A DNA stretch of 64,000 bases from the NCBI GenBank assembly GCA_949130495.1, contig OX422211.1, positions 632,991,217-633,055,216 of the forward strand, read 5' to 3'. This DNA is from Sambucus nigra. Its lineage: Eukaryota; Streptophyta; Magnoliopsida; Dipsacales; Adoxaceae. A program made the position numbers and the translations under genes. Below, piece by piece: positions 11,005-22,639 of the stretch. Below the pieces are notes generated by a model. The model was not told the DNA's origin. It searched no databases and worked only from the letters and a program-made list of their open reading frames with translations. Position 1 is the stretch's first letter; every line of letters begins with the position of its first letter.

Positions 11005-12081
11005 TCACTGATAATACTTGCGCAGGTGCTCTGCATTCCAGGAATTTTTAAACTCCTCGCCTTCTAAAGTGGCTATTCGATAAGTTCCTGGTCGAACAAC
11101 TTTTGTAACTCGGTATGGTCCATGCCAGTTTTCCTCCAGTTTATTATGCTTTTGAATTACTTTCTTCAGCACATAGTCTCCTTCTTTCAGGTCGCACTTC
11201 TTCACCCTCTTGTTGTAGAACAAAGCTGTTCACTGCTGGTAAGCAGCATTTCTAATGGCTGCTTCTTCTCTAACTTCCTCGAGCATGTTTAAATCCAGTC
11301 TTCTCATTAAGTCGCTGACAGGGGAATTGAAATTCAATACCCTGTGTGTTGGGAGGCCCAACTCGGCTGGTATGACAGCTTCACTTCTAAACGCCAGCAT
11401 GTATGGTGATTCTCCAGTTGCTACTCGGGGAGTAGTTCGGTAAGCCCAAAGTACTGATTGTAGCTCCTTGATCCAGTTTGCTTTCGCATCATCCAATCTT
11501 TTCTTCAAACCGTTCAGCAGCGTTCTGTTTGTCACCTCAGTTTGACCATTGCTTTGAGGATGGCCTGGTGCTGAGTGGACCTTCAAAATATTTGACTGAT
11601 GACAATAGGCGACAAACTCCTCGTTATCAAATTGTGTCCCATGGTCTGTGATGAAGGCATGAGGGAGACCATATCGGCAAATGATGTTCTTCCAAACAAA
11701 TTGGTACACCTTCTCGTATGTCATATCAATGAGTGGCTCAGCTTCTACCCACTTAGTAAAATAATCCACTGCGACGACAAGGTACTTGAACCTTCCTTGG
11801 GTCGTTGGCAGTGCTCCAACCAAATCAATTCCCCATATGGCAAATGGCCAAGGGGAAGTTATGGGTGTCAACAATGCTTGTGGAGTTCTTTAGATGGAGG
11901 AATAGTGCTGGCACTTGTCACATTTTTTGGCATAGGCTATACAATCTGCCCTCATCGTCGGCCAGTAGTATCCCTGCGTCATCACCCTTTATAAAAGTGT
12001 CCAACCTGCTACATGTGCTCCACAAGACCCTTCATGGACCTCTTCAATCAAATTTTTCACCTCGGTGGGATGTACACATCT
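11005..12081 (-). pseudogene. Integrase of Tat element A
   Basis: This is the C-terminal part of the gag-pol frame, which ends at 11005. The N-terminal zinc-binding region has its Cys pair visible (CDKC). The catalytic core within 11874-11230 shows the DD35E triad: Asp in GID (residue 17 of that segment), Asp in TDHGTQF (77) and Glu in NGQTEVTNR (113). The C-terminal part (11223-11005) contains 'WHGPYRVTKVV' and ends in HLRKYYQ, as in B and C. The frame is broken by TAA at 11991-11989, TAA at 11892-11890 and TGA at 11232-11230, with no frameshift. The enzyme would insert the cDNA into the host genome. Confidence 0.9.
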
Positions 12082-13131
12082 CTACAAACCTGCCATAATT
12101 CCCCGTCTATATAAAACACCATTAGTTAGTACATACCGAGCATCTTTGAACTTTAATTTCTTGGCTGCAAGCTTGTCAATTGGCAATTCTCCCTCCTCGA
12201 TATATACCCTGATGGGATCCATCCAAGATGGTCCTAAATCAAGGGTGATAAAGTTCATCTTCAGATCTTCATCTATACTCCGACCAGCTAACACTTCAAT
12301 TGGGATTGTTCGTCGTAGCTCGGTGCGAGTAGCTGATGCTAGTCGAGCTAGGCCGTCTGCTCTCGCATTCTCCATTCTTGGTATTCTGACCAGCTGAATA
12401 GCGGCAAATTCTGACACTAGCTCCTTTGCCTTTGCATGATATCTGATCATTAACTCTCCTCTAACTGCATATACTCCCATCATCTGGTTTACAATCAGTT
12501 GAGAGTCACTGAAGATCATAACTTGCTGCGCCTCCATAACTTTTGCCAAATTTAACCCTGCAATCATGGCCTCATATTCAGCCTCATTATTGGAAGCTTT
12601 GAATTGGAAACGCAAGGCGTATTCCATATCGATCTTGTCCGGAGTGATCAAAACTATCCCCGCGCCACATCCTGTATTGCAAGATGAGCCATCTATATAT
12701 AGCCTCCATATAGGTAACTCGTCTTCAAATGTCGAATCAGTCAGATTTCCTCGGTGAAATATTTTCTGCTTCTTTTCATCTTCCCCAGACTTTTCTCGCT
12801 CCTCGTCGATCATTTCTTCTTGCCCTTTTACCAACCGGAGTTGGTCTGAGCTTGAATTTAATGACCTTGTAACATCCACTTGCCCTTTTACCAATCGGAG
12901 TTGGTCTGAGCCAGTGTTTGTTGATCCTGTAACATCCACAGGTTGATCAGCGAGCAACTTTTGCTCCTCGGGGGTATCAGGATAGGTGAACTCCGCTATG
13001 AAATCTGCTACAGCCTGCCCTTTTAGTGATGATCTGGGTTCATAAATTATATCATATTCACCGAGCTCTATTTCCCAGTACATCAATCTCCCTGATTTCT
13101 CTGGCTTATGAAGGGCTTGTCTTAATGGCAC
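12082..13131 (-). pseudogene. Plant-type second RNase H (aRNH) region of Tat element A
   Basis: The segment follows the RT-linked RNase H. From about residue 140 a second RNase H domain shows its acidic residues in order: Asp in LYIDGSS, Glu in NNEAEYEAMIAG, Asp in FSDSQLIVNQ and Asp in RADGLARLAS. An extra plant/archaeal-type RNase H is characteristic of Tat elements. N-terminal to it is a hydrophilic linker that includes a 20-residue tandem duplication (DNA about 12817-12950). The segment ends at an in-frame TAG (12084-12082), and the same frame continues into integrase. Confidence 0.9.
12817..12945. repeat. 60-bp in-frame tandem duplication in the element A pol linker
   Basis: Two copies of a 60-bp unit containing 'ttgcccttttaccaa.cgg' encode two 20-residue copies of a motif ending SDQLRLVKGQ. 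A related 'SQLVKGQ' occurs near 14450. It lies between the two RNase H domains, in a region with no known catalytic role. Confidence 0.8.
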
Positions 13132-14508
13132 ATCGGTGTATACTACTATAGTATGAGCCTAGAAGTATGGCCTCATTCTTCTACTCGCCTCAATCAGCGC
13201 TAGTGCCAATTTCTCCAGCCTTGGATATCTGATCTCTGCTCCTCGGAAGGCCTAACTTGTGTAATAAATTGGCTTTTGTACTCCATTCTCCACTCTAATC
13301 AACGCCGAGCTAACTGCATTCTCGGATACTGCAAGGTACAAATACAATTTTTCTCCCATCACCGGCCTGGACAACAGTGGAGGTGTTCCTAAGTATTTCT
13401 TCAAGTCTTGAAAAGCCTTCTCACATTCATCGTTCCACTCAAAAGTCTTTCTGAGTGTTTTGAATAATGGGAGACATCTATCAGTTGCTTGTGACACAAA
13501 TCTATTGAGTGCTGCTACTCGTCCAATGAGACTCTGTACTTCCTTCTTCGTTATTGGAGATCGCAGCCCTAATAGAGCTTTGATCTTTTCAGGATTTGCT
13601 TCAATGCCTCGCTGATTGACAATGTACCCGAGAAACATGCCTTCTCGTACTCCAAAGACGCACTTCGTCGGGTTCAGCTTCATTTGATATTTATCTAGTT
13701 GATCAAAAGTCTGGCTTAAGTCAACTAGATGATCGACAGCTTTCTTACTTTTTGTCAGCATATCGTCAACATAGACTTCCATGTTGTCACTGATTTGTTC
13801 ATCAAAGACCTTGTTCATCAACCTCTGATATGTCACACCTGCATTTTTCAAACCAAAAGGCATAACATTATAACAATAATTTCCCCTAGGGGTAATGAAA
13901 GAAGTACTCTCCCTGTCTTCAGGTTTCATTTTGATCTGATTATAACCAGAATAAGCATCCATGAAGCTCAGCAACTCGTGTCCCGAGGTAGCATCCACCA
14001 GTTGATCAATTCGGGGCAGTGGAAAGTGATCTTTTGGGCATGCTTTGTTGAGGTCGGTGAAGTCTACACACATCCTCCACTTGTTGTTTTTCTTCTTTAC
14101 CATCACCACATTGGCTAACCAATCTGGATATTTAACATCTTCAATGAAACGAGCTTTCTGGAGCGTCTCGACTTCCTCCTCTATAGCTTGATTCTTCTCG
14201 AGACTGAATACTCTTCTTCTCTGCTTCACAGGCTTGATCTCCTTATTCACATTAAGCTCGTGACATAAGAAGTTTGGGTCAATCCCAGGCATATCTTCAT
14301 GACTCCACGCAAAATTTTGTCTTGTGCTTCTAAGGAAAGTTATCAATTCCTGTTTTAATGAGGCCTCCAACGATGAACCTATTTGAGTAGTTCGATCAGG
14401 GTGTTCGTCGTCCAGAATGATATTTTCAGTAGCTTCTACCACTTGACCTTTCACGAGTTGCGACTCATCTCGAGGATCCAAGGTTTCAATTTCTGCACCT
14501 TCATCCAC
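13132..14508 (-). pseudogene. Reverse transcriptase and RNase H of Tat element A
   Basis: The long open stretch 14508-13252 (418 residues) begins in the linker after protease and holds the RT palm. 'KWRMCVDFTDLNKACPKD' is seen first, then 'MPFGLKNAG', then the catalytic YVDD at about residues 243-246. The connection domain and the start of the gypsy RNase H ('GEKLYLYLAVSENAVSSAL') follow. The frame has TAA at 14538-14536 upstream, TAG at 13254-13252 and TAG at 13161-13159, each reachable by C-to-T from CAA or CAG. It copies element RNA into cDNA. Confidence 0.92.
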
Positions 14509-14535
14509 TTGATAGGTAGTAGTCTTTTTCTTTGA

Positions 14536-15054
14536 TTACTCCAATTCATTTTGCTCGGCGGATGAATAATAGCACTCCCGAGCTACTTTCTGATCACCTT
14601 TCACAATTCCTACTCCAAAGTTTGTTGGAAATTTTAGGCACTGATGCACTGTAGATGGCACAGCCTCAAACTTCTTCAATCCTACTCTTCCCATGATGAT
14701 ATTGTACGATGACTGGAAATTCTTATCCATCACGAAGAATCGTATTCTTTCTATCCGACAAATAGGCCACGTACCAATGAATATATCCAACTTGATCGTC
14801 CCAAGTGGAAACACTTTCTCGCCAGCAAAACCGATGAGGGGTCTGTGGTAAGGCTCCAGTTGAGATAGCTTTAAATTTAAACTATCAAAACACGAGTAGA
14901 ACATGATGTCTGACAAGCTACCGTTATCGACCAGCACTCTTGAAATCATTACCTCCTTCATTCTCACTTTGATCACCAGTGGGTCGTCATGAGGATATAA
15001 AACTCTTGCAAGATCATTCTTCGAAAACCCAATGACCAATTTTTCTTTGTTCAC
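14536..15054 (-). pseudogene. Aspartic protease of Tat element A
   Basis: The segment of 172 residues contains the active-site region 'VLVDNGSLSDIMFYS', followed by a flap-like 'PLIGFAGEKVFPLGT' and 'YNIIMGRVGL'. Elements B and C have DGGSSAD at the same site, so A carries DNG in place of DGG. It would process the gag-pol polyprotein. It continues in the same frame as gag upstream and RT downstream. Confidence 0.85.
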
Positions 15055-15132
15055 CTTTCTTGGGCGATCTTCCTCAGCTAAATTTATTCGCTGAATGTAC
15101 GAGCAAGCTTGAGCCTCTCCGAGGTAAGCTTT

Positions 15133-16947
15133 TCATTCTGCAGTAAGGTCTCCTCCTCCTGCATATCCTCCTGTAATAACATTACAATCAAATGACCCAA
15201 AGCGTATTGAAAATACCTCTCGTTCTGGCTGCCTTGGTTTCTTGGGAAGATCGGGGTCATCTTCTGGATCATCTTCATGGTTTCTCTTCTTTTTCTCCTC
15301 TGCTCGACGAGGAGATCTAGACCTTTCTCTAATTCGGTCATTGTTTCTTCTTTTGCCTCCCCGATCAACATACTTTTCTAGCTTTCCTCGTCGGATGAGT
15401 GTTTCAATCTCGTTCTGAAGAGCTATGCAATTTTTGGTCTTATGGCCATGATCCTTATGGAACTCGCAATATTTCTCCCTATTCCTCGTGTCAGGGTCTG
15501 ACTTCATTTTCTTTAGCCAGTTTAACTCCTCGCTGTTCTTATTTTCTTCCAGGACATGGTTGATATTTGCCTTCAAAGGCGTGTAATTATCAAATTTCTT
15601 CAAGACCTCCCATGACGACCTACTTTTGGAATGCTTGTCACCACCATTGTTCTTATGCTCTTTCTTCTTAGCTTTATCACCTTCCATCTTGGTTTCTTTG
15701 GCGTCCATATTCTTCTTTACAGACATAGCCTCCTCGGCATTCATAATCTTGGACGCTTTTCCCATCAGGTCCGACATGGTTCGAGGTGGATCTTTGGCCA
15801 AAGTGTAGTACAACTTGTTTGGCAGCAGTCCACTCATCAAAGCAGTAATCGCTGTCTTCTCCTCATAATCAATGACTTCGAGCTTCTCGTTATTAAAACG
15901 AGTTATATAGTCTCTAATACTCTCACCAGCTTTTTGTCTAACACTTAAGAAATGTGCTACTCGTTTAACTGGCTTTGCTCCGAAGCAGAAATTCCCAACG
16001 AATAACTCGTCCAGTTGAAGAAAAGTTAAAATCTTACCCCGAGGAAGATTATTATACCATATCTGAGTAGATCCGGTAAGAGTTCCCGAAAATGCTCTGC
16101 ATCTCATCTCGTCTAGGATAGCATAGATGTCGACAGCAGCTTGATATTGTTCTATATGAAGGACAGGGTCAGTCTTCCCATCATACTTGGAAGTCACAAC
16201 AGGTGCTTTGAACTTTGATGGTGTTGGAAAATCAACAATGTCCTGGACAAAAGGTGTTCCTCGAACAAAGGTTCGTTGTAGAGGGTTCTTAGCCTTAGCC
16301 ATTTTCCCTAATCTATCCTCCAGCCTTTGAATAGATCCTTTCCATGCATCATTACCTTCCTTGGGCCTATTGGTTCGAGCAACTGATCGCGTTGAAGTGG
16401 CTTCCTGGGATTTATCCTAACGAGCAGCTGGTCAGTCATTGGATCCATCTTGACGAGCAACTGGTCGCGACTGGGTAGATCCTTCCCTTAAATCTGATGG
16501 TCGTCGAAAGCTCCTCGACGCTGCATTAAGAGGACTTTTGTTCCTCCTAGGGCCTAATCGATCAAAAGGAGAGGCCCTACTTAATCTTTCCAATGCACTG
16601 GCCCTTTCTGGGGAGAGGGTGACACGTTGTTCAGTATCTGTGGCTTGTACTGACGAAGTTCGTCCAGGTTGATAAGAAAAATCTTCAGATTCTTTATTGC
16701 GATACGAATTAGTACGCCTAGTACGCACAGAAGGCGCACGGATATTTCTTTGAATGCGTCGTGATCCGGAATGGGCTGGCGCACCGCCATGGAGGGTTTG
16801 GATGAGTTGTCACATCGTTTCTTGCATGACGGTCTGGCCCTGAGCCAGATTCGCCATCATTCCAGTCAGATCTGGAATAATTGGTGGAGCAGATGGATTT
16901 GGAGGGGTTCCAGTGTTTCGATTGCTGGATTCAGGTATATCAGCCAT
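15133..16947 (-). pseudogene. Gag of Tat element A
   Basis: The frame starts at ATG 16947, just after the primer binding site, and is continuous with pol. An Arg/Ser-rich N-terminus is followed by the Retrotrans_gag core in 16302-15133 ('KYDGKTDPVLHIEQYQAA', 'MRCRAFSGTL', 'RDYITRFNNEKLEV'). A zinc-binding-like motif, CEFHKDHGHKTKNC, is typical of Tat gag. Stops at 16812-16810 (TGA), 16434-16432 (TGA), about 16419 (TAG) and 15135-15133 (TGA) interrupt the frame. At the last, element C has CGA-type Arg, so C-to-T explains it. Gag would form the particle. Confidence 0.88.
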
Positions 16948-16993
16948 TGGTATCGGATTGTTATTGGTGAGAAAACGATATTACCAGTCGCTT

Positions 16994-17010
16994 CCCACAG
17001 ACGGCGCCAA
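16994..17010 (-). other. Primer binding site of element A
   Basis: Read on the minus strand the sequence is TTGGCGCCGTCTGTGGG, two bases after the 5' LTR. TGGCGCCG matches the start of tRNA-Asp-type primer sites; the remainder differs from the usual Asp complement, so primer identity is tentative. Element B has the identical site, and C has a diverged version. Confidence 0.8.
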
Positions 17011-17012
17011 TC

Positions 17013-17606
17013 TGTTGATGTAAAAAATTAGATTACTCTAATAATTCAATCACAGATAATTAAATGAGACAAAATATTTTAAAGTGGTTCATCCTTATAA
17101 TAATGGCCTACGTCCACTGTTATTTTATTGCTGAGTGTTTGGGAATTCTCGATTACAAGAAATTCCGTTCTGGATCCCAAAGTTTGGATTCAGGATCAGA
17201 TCCCCCACAATGAGGATTGTACAACGTATTTATAGCCTTGAGGCTGTCATATGAAAGGGTGATACATTAAATGATATACATATGAAAGGGTAATACATTT
17301 AATGCCCTTTAAGCGTGTGCGTCTAAATGATAAGCATTTAATGAACCAGTTGAACTGTTGGTTATTCATCAATTAATGCCTTGTTCGAGATGCAGCTCGG
17401 ACCGCCTAGGCTTTCTGATATTCAAGAGTTCATCGCAGAGGTCTGTTCCTCGGAGCGTATGAGCTCCTCGGAGCGTATGAGTTCCTCAGAGTAACATGGT
17501 TCCTCGGAGCGGGTGATTATCTCGGAAGTGCATGTTGTTGCCATATAGATAGACACGTGTCTTCATATGATTGGTCCAAGTCAGCAGATTAAACTTGGTA
17601 TCAACA
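17013..17606 (-). repeat. Element A 5' LTR (right copy)
   Basis: It is the partner of 5442-6034 and would carry the element promoter. On the minus strand a TATA box (TATAAATAC) lies at about 17234-17226. It ends ATCAACA at 17606. Confidence 0.95.
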
Positions 17607-18891
17607 TAGATGATCAACTTGAACAATATATATTGGATGATCTCTATAGCGACCAGATCAACACAAAAAATGGGTGAAATGCTTGTCTAGATATCTACAA
17701 AGATCCCCTTGTATTGTCATGTACATTATTGGTATATAATTATAGCAATATCTTCTTCTTTTCTTTTCTTTGAATGTATAGTCAGCTGTCATTCCCAGCT
17801 CGAGTTGATTGAAGTGTTGAATTTAACCCAAACAATAATATCCCTCCGGGACACTATTTTTTGTGCTTGATGGATGTCATATTATTTTATATGCATTTGA
17901 TTTGCGGGGAATGTATCTTACACAATTATGCTATAATTATATAGGATTTAGTGGATGGTTAAGGTGATTGTGATACTAAGGTCCCACAGATAATTAGTTA
18001 AACACATACGCATCCTAAATACCAAACAACATATATCTAAGTCAAATGATTGTGTTCTCAAATTTCCTAAAATATTATGTGGATCCTACACTAAATATAT
18101 GGTATGGATTTATCCTATATCTATTTATTTACAACTAATAAAGGATCGCTATTAAGATTAATTACAGTTGAAGAAAATAATAGAAGTTTCGAATTAGTTT
18201 AGAATTGTGATGAAGTCATGCTTGGCAAAACATGTTTTAAGTTTAATTGTTTTTAAAAGAGGCTTGGTGGTGTAAGCCACCCGTGGCAATTAGACAATCA
18301 AGGTTATAATTGGTTGAATTTTGTCATTAGATTTATTCCATAATTCTAAACCAGAATAATTTGAAAAAAAATGTATCAATGAATTTTTTTTTATAAATAA
18401 TGAAATGCATAGTTTATTATTTTTTTTATGTAAATTGGTAGTAATAGGTTATGCGAAATTTATTTTTTGTTCAATAATTGTCTTGTCTCAAATTACTATT
18501 CTTGGACTCTAAATTACTTTTGACACACTTTGTATTTGTAGCCAGCATTTATTCGGGTGGTGCAATTCATGTTAGATGAGTTTTTCACTCATCAATAAGA
18601 ATTATGTCAGGTTTATAGAAATAAAGTTGTCCTTCAAGGTGCTTTAAGTGGTACAATAGCATATGGCCCAATGTAAGAGGTCAATATAATAAGGGCCCAT
18701 TTTTGTACAAACCTCCATCGTAACAAACAAGGGTCATGTACCATTATTTATTGTACCACTTGATTTTTAAAGTGCCTTACTATGATAGGCGGGTTCTAAA
18801 CACACCAAAAAATTATTCCTAACATGGCACAATGCAATGTAAAAAAATATATTATTGTACACTATGTTTAAAAGCAATATGGTGGTGTTAG
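17607..18891. other. AT-rich spacer between elements A and D
   Basis: No gene was recognised. The only structure seen is the inverted repeat listed at 18631-18780. GTTAG at 18887-18891 is the target duplication of element D. Confidence 0.6.
18631..18780. mobile_element. Inverted repeat, possible MITE
   Basis: Left arm 'ccttcaaggtgctttaagtg gtacaa' (about 18632-18657) is mirrored by 'ttgtaccacttgatttttaa agtgcctta' (about 18750-18779), with about 90 bp between. The arms are short (about 25-30 bp) and imperfect. A MITE is a guess. Confidence 0.4.
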
Positions 18892-20012
18892 TGAAAAGAG
18901 TCGTATGACTGTGTGATAATTGATTAACTTCACAAATTTTTAATTTGACCCACTTATTTAATTTCAATCCCTAAACATGCATCTAAAGAGTGTGATTCAA
19001 CCCATAAACAAATAAAGCATGCGACACAAAATTAAGGAAAAATACCCGCAGGGCAAAACCTTTTATTTCTAGAACTTTGAATAATTTACAAGACCATTGA
19101 CTTACATACAACCTGATAATCGCCCACAAGTGTAACGCACGGTGTCTTCGGAAAACCTTCAAAGCAACGGCTAGAAACAGTGTCGGCCGGAATCTCCCTC
19201 AGGAACTCCAGGTGGTCAGCAATGAAGAAGAGAAACGGCTTCTTCACAAGGGTTGAACAAATACAAGGATGTGTTCTTGGGTTACCAAAAAGATTCACAA
19301 AGGTTTGGCAATTGTGTGAATCAAAACATGAGTCTTGGGACTCAAAAAATATGAAGACTAGAGATATTTGGACTCTCAAAAACGTCTTCCAAAGTCTTGC
19401 AAAACTGCTCCCCCGAAGTTGGTATTTATAGGGAAACACATGAAGAGTTCCACGTTTTTAAAACACTGAAATTCTATCTAGCGTATAGGGTACCCGAACC
19501 GGTTCGGGGTCCCCTGCGAACCGGTTCGCCCCCCCGAATCGGTTCGGGCTGGGTTAGGGGAAACTCGCTGGAAAAGGGGTTAAACACTTAGCGAAATTTC
19601 CAAGGTTTTTCTTGGAATTATCTCCATTTTCAACGGGCCATAACTTGTTCACCGTAGCTCGGATTGAGGTGCCGTTTCTTCCAGTTTCTTTGTTGCGGCA
19701 AGCTTTTAAACTTTCCAGTTGACCGGTCCTCCAGATGGTGGCTGTAAAATTACCAAATTTCCCTTGAACTTCCCTATCAAGCCTTGTTGCACTGTTTTGA
19801 CTTCTCTTGCGTACCACTTGCATTACGAGCCTAAAAACATGGAACGTGAAGTCGTTAAGGCATATAAGGGACACATGATGGAGATAATAAATGCTTGATT
19901 CCCGGAATTCGGATTGAGTCCGTCGAGTGAGATCTTGAGGTGACGTGACAAATGTAGCGGCGTATGACATACATAAATGTAACATGTTGGACATGAGAAA
20001 AATGTCCTTACA
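18892..20012 (-). repeat. Element D 3' LTR (left copy)
   Basis: TATA box (TATAAATACC on the minus strand) at 19430-19423. The LTR contains two perfect palindromes CGAACCGGTTCG (19495-19506 and 19517-19528) and one variant (19535-19546). A purine tract AGAGGGAGA on the minus strand lies just outside, at about 20023-20013. Confidence 0.95.
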
Positions 20013-21647
20013 AATCTCCCTCTATGTCTATGCCGGTACATACATAAAAAATCCGAATTATCAAATATGAAATTGTGTATAAAAATCTACCCTCCCATGA
20101 ACCCAAAACTGAAAAAGGTACAAATGAATAGTCTCCATCGTTTGTTCTTCAAATCTTTAGGAATCTCAAATCTTTTCTCATCAGGGTGTGAAATTCAGAG
20201 ATCATTAATGTAGTACCTACACACATGAGATAAAGACAAAATACCAAGTGACGTATCGAGTTTGAAATGAGATAAACATAGATACCAATAAATGATAAGC
20301 ATAAGTCAAAACTCAAAAACTCCCCCAAAATTTAAACTCCCCCAAAATAAGATAATTCTTTCTCCCCCTTTTTATGATGTCCCCAAATAGACAAATAAGA
20401 AGAATGAATCAAACAAGCAAAATCAAGGTGTCACGGTATTCAAAACAAGGCATCAATCAATATGACAAACACGCTCTTGCAAGGAGATGCTAAAAAAATC
20501 TTCACAAACTATTTTTGATTTTTTAATTTTTCGTACAAGAAATAAGATACCATTTGAAAAAAAATATGTAAAACATGACACAAAAATCACACCATGGATT
20601 TAAACTCAAACAACCAAGTCATGGAAATGGAATGAATGGGTGTGAACACATTCGATAGATAAATCAACTCAATCAATCAGATGTGCACGATGCATATGTG
20701 TACCCCTAATGAATGAACATCAAAAGTATCCTTAGGTGTAAAGATTGTTGAACTGAGATGACATCGTCTTATGCAAATCAACAAATCAAAGTCAAAGTGA
20801 TTTCCACACCAATAACGTCCAAAACTATTTAGCGCATTTTCAAGCAATTCAAGGGCGTGCAAACCCGTTTAAAATTCTCCAACCAAACTCCCTCATGCAT
20901 ATTTTCTTTTAGAGGTGTATAAGCTAAATTCTCAAACTTTGGAGAATTGGTGCAAAAACCTAAATGGCCCATAATTTGGCATGAATTTCTTTTTATTGCC
21001 TTTAAATTTTTTCGGGCTCTTTTAAACCTCTTTGGACCCCGGATAATAAAATTCCTCAATTTTTTAGGTCCTTTTTAACGGTGGCTTAGAATCGCAAAGG
21101 CTAAATGAACCTTTCGCAGCACTCCCCCATTTTTAAATAAAGCACACAAACTCACAAAACGGTTTTTATATGCACATTTTCCTTATCAAAATTTTGTCGC
21201 ACTTGGTTCGTTTTAAGGACAGGATTGAAGTGAAAACACCCAACCAACATGTGATAAGACAAGCACAATAATCAAACAAATCCGTGCATGTGTGCAATAA
21301 AGGAAACATGAGTCAAACATGTAGGAAGTAACACTTAATTACATCTTAATGACTCCAAACATTATAAAGCACAAGGATGAATTGATCTATTGTCTCAAAA
21401 CACTATCAAATAGTCACATGAAAATAATGGAATGATGTTGTGACTCGGTCATCCTAAGTGTCCATCCATAAATGGTGCAAACAAAATAAAAAAAAAAATC
21501 TTTTTGGATTTTCTCAAAATTTTATCAAAATAAAATCTTTTTGTATTTTTCAAAAAATAAAAATCTAATACAAAAAGTACATGTCACAACGCTAGCAAAA
21601 AATATATCAAAAAGCATAACTAGCGTATGACAAACATGCAAACACAA
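20013..21647 (-). other. Noncoding interior of element D
   Basis: No coding region was recognised between the 3' LTR and the gag remnant. On the minus strand there are several G-rich/purine tracts (20331-20380), including one next to 'GGACATCATAAAAAGGGGGAGA', the kind of sequence seen between pol and 3' LTR in Sireviruses. This is where pol would lie in an autonomous element. Confidence 0.6.
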
Positions 21648-22548
21648 TCATCTATATGGTATGGCAAGAGAAGAATCATGTGCAAGCAAACGAGAATCAA
21701 CTTGTCTAAAATCTAGTGCCTCTAAAAGTGATTTCCTAACCCAAATAGATGTGAAACGTCGTGTGGGGGCTTTGGGAACCATGAGAACACTAGACATAAA
21801 CTTCCTAGGACATTTTCCAAGATCAAAACAAAAACGCCTAAGGTGACCTTTCCTACCACAATATGAACATGTGTAAACGGGAGGGCCGACACCTATGGGT
21901 TGACCTTTTCTAACATCCTTGGAATTAGTTGACCCTCTAAAACAAATAATGGTTTTGTCTTTAGCATTAGAAGCATGAGAACACGATGAGCCATTACCAT
22001 CACTATCAAACCTACTTGAATCGTTTAAATCATTTTTCAACTTCAAAATATTTGATTCAAGCAACAAATTAGACTCTTCCCAAGACAGGGATTGTTTTTT
22101 CAAATTTTCAACAATTTCTAAAAGGGTATCCCTCTCCCCCTCAATTAAAGCAAACTTTTTCCTAAGAGTCTTTTCATGTGCCACAAATTCATTGATTAAA
22201 ATATTTTTTCCATCTTTGGCACAAACAGAAACCATCGAATTTTTAAGGTCCTCTAATTCTTGTTCTAAAAATAGGACCCTATCATCACTCTCCTTTTTGG
22301 ACAATTTTAAAGCATTAAATTGATGGTCCAAAGAAACAAATTTTTGCACGATAAAAATCTCTTTGATTTTGAACAGTTTGCAAAAGATCCATCGCGGATT
22401 TAAAACGAGAATTTTCTTTTTCCAAAACTATAATTCTCCTTGCAAACGTCAAATTCAAACTATTTAAATTGTTAAAACTTTGACTCGTGAAAACAGGAGG
22501 GGGCATCAAATTAGATAACTGCTCCATCGAAAAATTACGATTTTTCAC
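21648..22548 (-). pseudogene. Partial gag of element D (coiled coil plus zinc knuckle)
   Basis: Two overlapping open segments (22548-22315 and 22349-21648) in different frames imply one frameshift near 22330. The protein is rich in Lys/Glu heptads (coiled coil). It then has a CCHC knuckle, CSYCGRKGHLRRFC, and a 'TSIWVRK' segment like the one that precedes protease in Sirevirus polyproteins. The N-terminal gag domain usual for copia is absent. The gene starts about 90 bp after the primer binding site. The knuckle would bind element RNA. Confidence 0.75.
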
Positions 22549-22623
22549 AAAACTGATTTTTCAAAAAATCAACATCACACAAATTTTGCGAAAAATAGGA
22601 ATACGCGATAAATTAGCGCAACC

Positions 22624-22635
22624 TGCTCTGATACC
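22624..22635 (-). other. Primer binding site of element D (initiator tRNA-Met)
   Basis: Minus strand reads TGGTATCAGAGC, a perfect match to the usual plant initiator-Met primer site, four bases from the 5' LTR end at 22640. Confidence 0.95.
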
Positions 22636-22639
22636 AATT

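Larger units (their letters stand above)
5442..17606 (-). mobile_element. Tat element A (Ty3/gypsy LTR retrotransposon, 12.2 kb, minus strand)
   Basis: Two LTRs of about 593 bp bound the element; each starts TGTTGAT and ends ATCAACA. In minus-strand order it holds a primer binding site (17010-16994), gag, protease, RT, RNase H, a second plant-type RNase H, integrase, tandem repeats and two ORFs on the opposite strand. The second RNase H and the antisense ORF are hallmarks of the Tat lineage. The flanks (atata before 5442, tagat after 17606) show no clean 5-bp target duplication, so a flank has probably mutated. By eye the LTRs differ at about 16-18 positions plus a rearranged repeat block, near 3%. 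All genes carry stop codons, so it is not autonomous now. Confidence 0.92.

Noticed and set aside
11599..12397. Plus-strand frames opposite the element A integrase
   Set aside because: They are opposite-strand readings of the integrase and RNase H frame, which shows catalytic motifs.
19086..19994. Open frames of 117 and 146 residues (and copies at 22833-23741)
   Set aside because: They lie inside the LTRs of element D, occur in both LTRs by duplication, and show no known domain.
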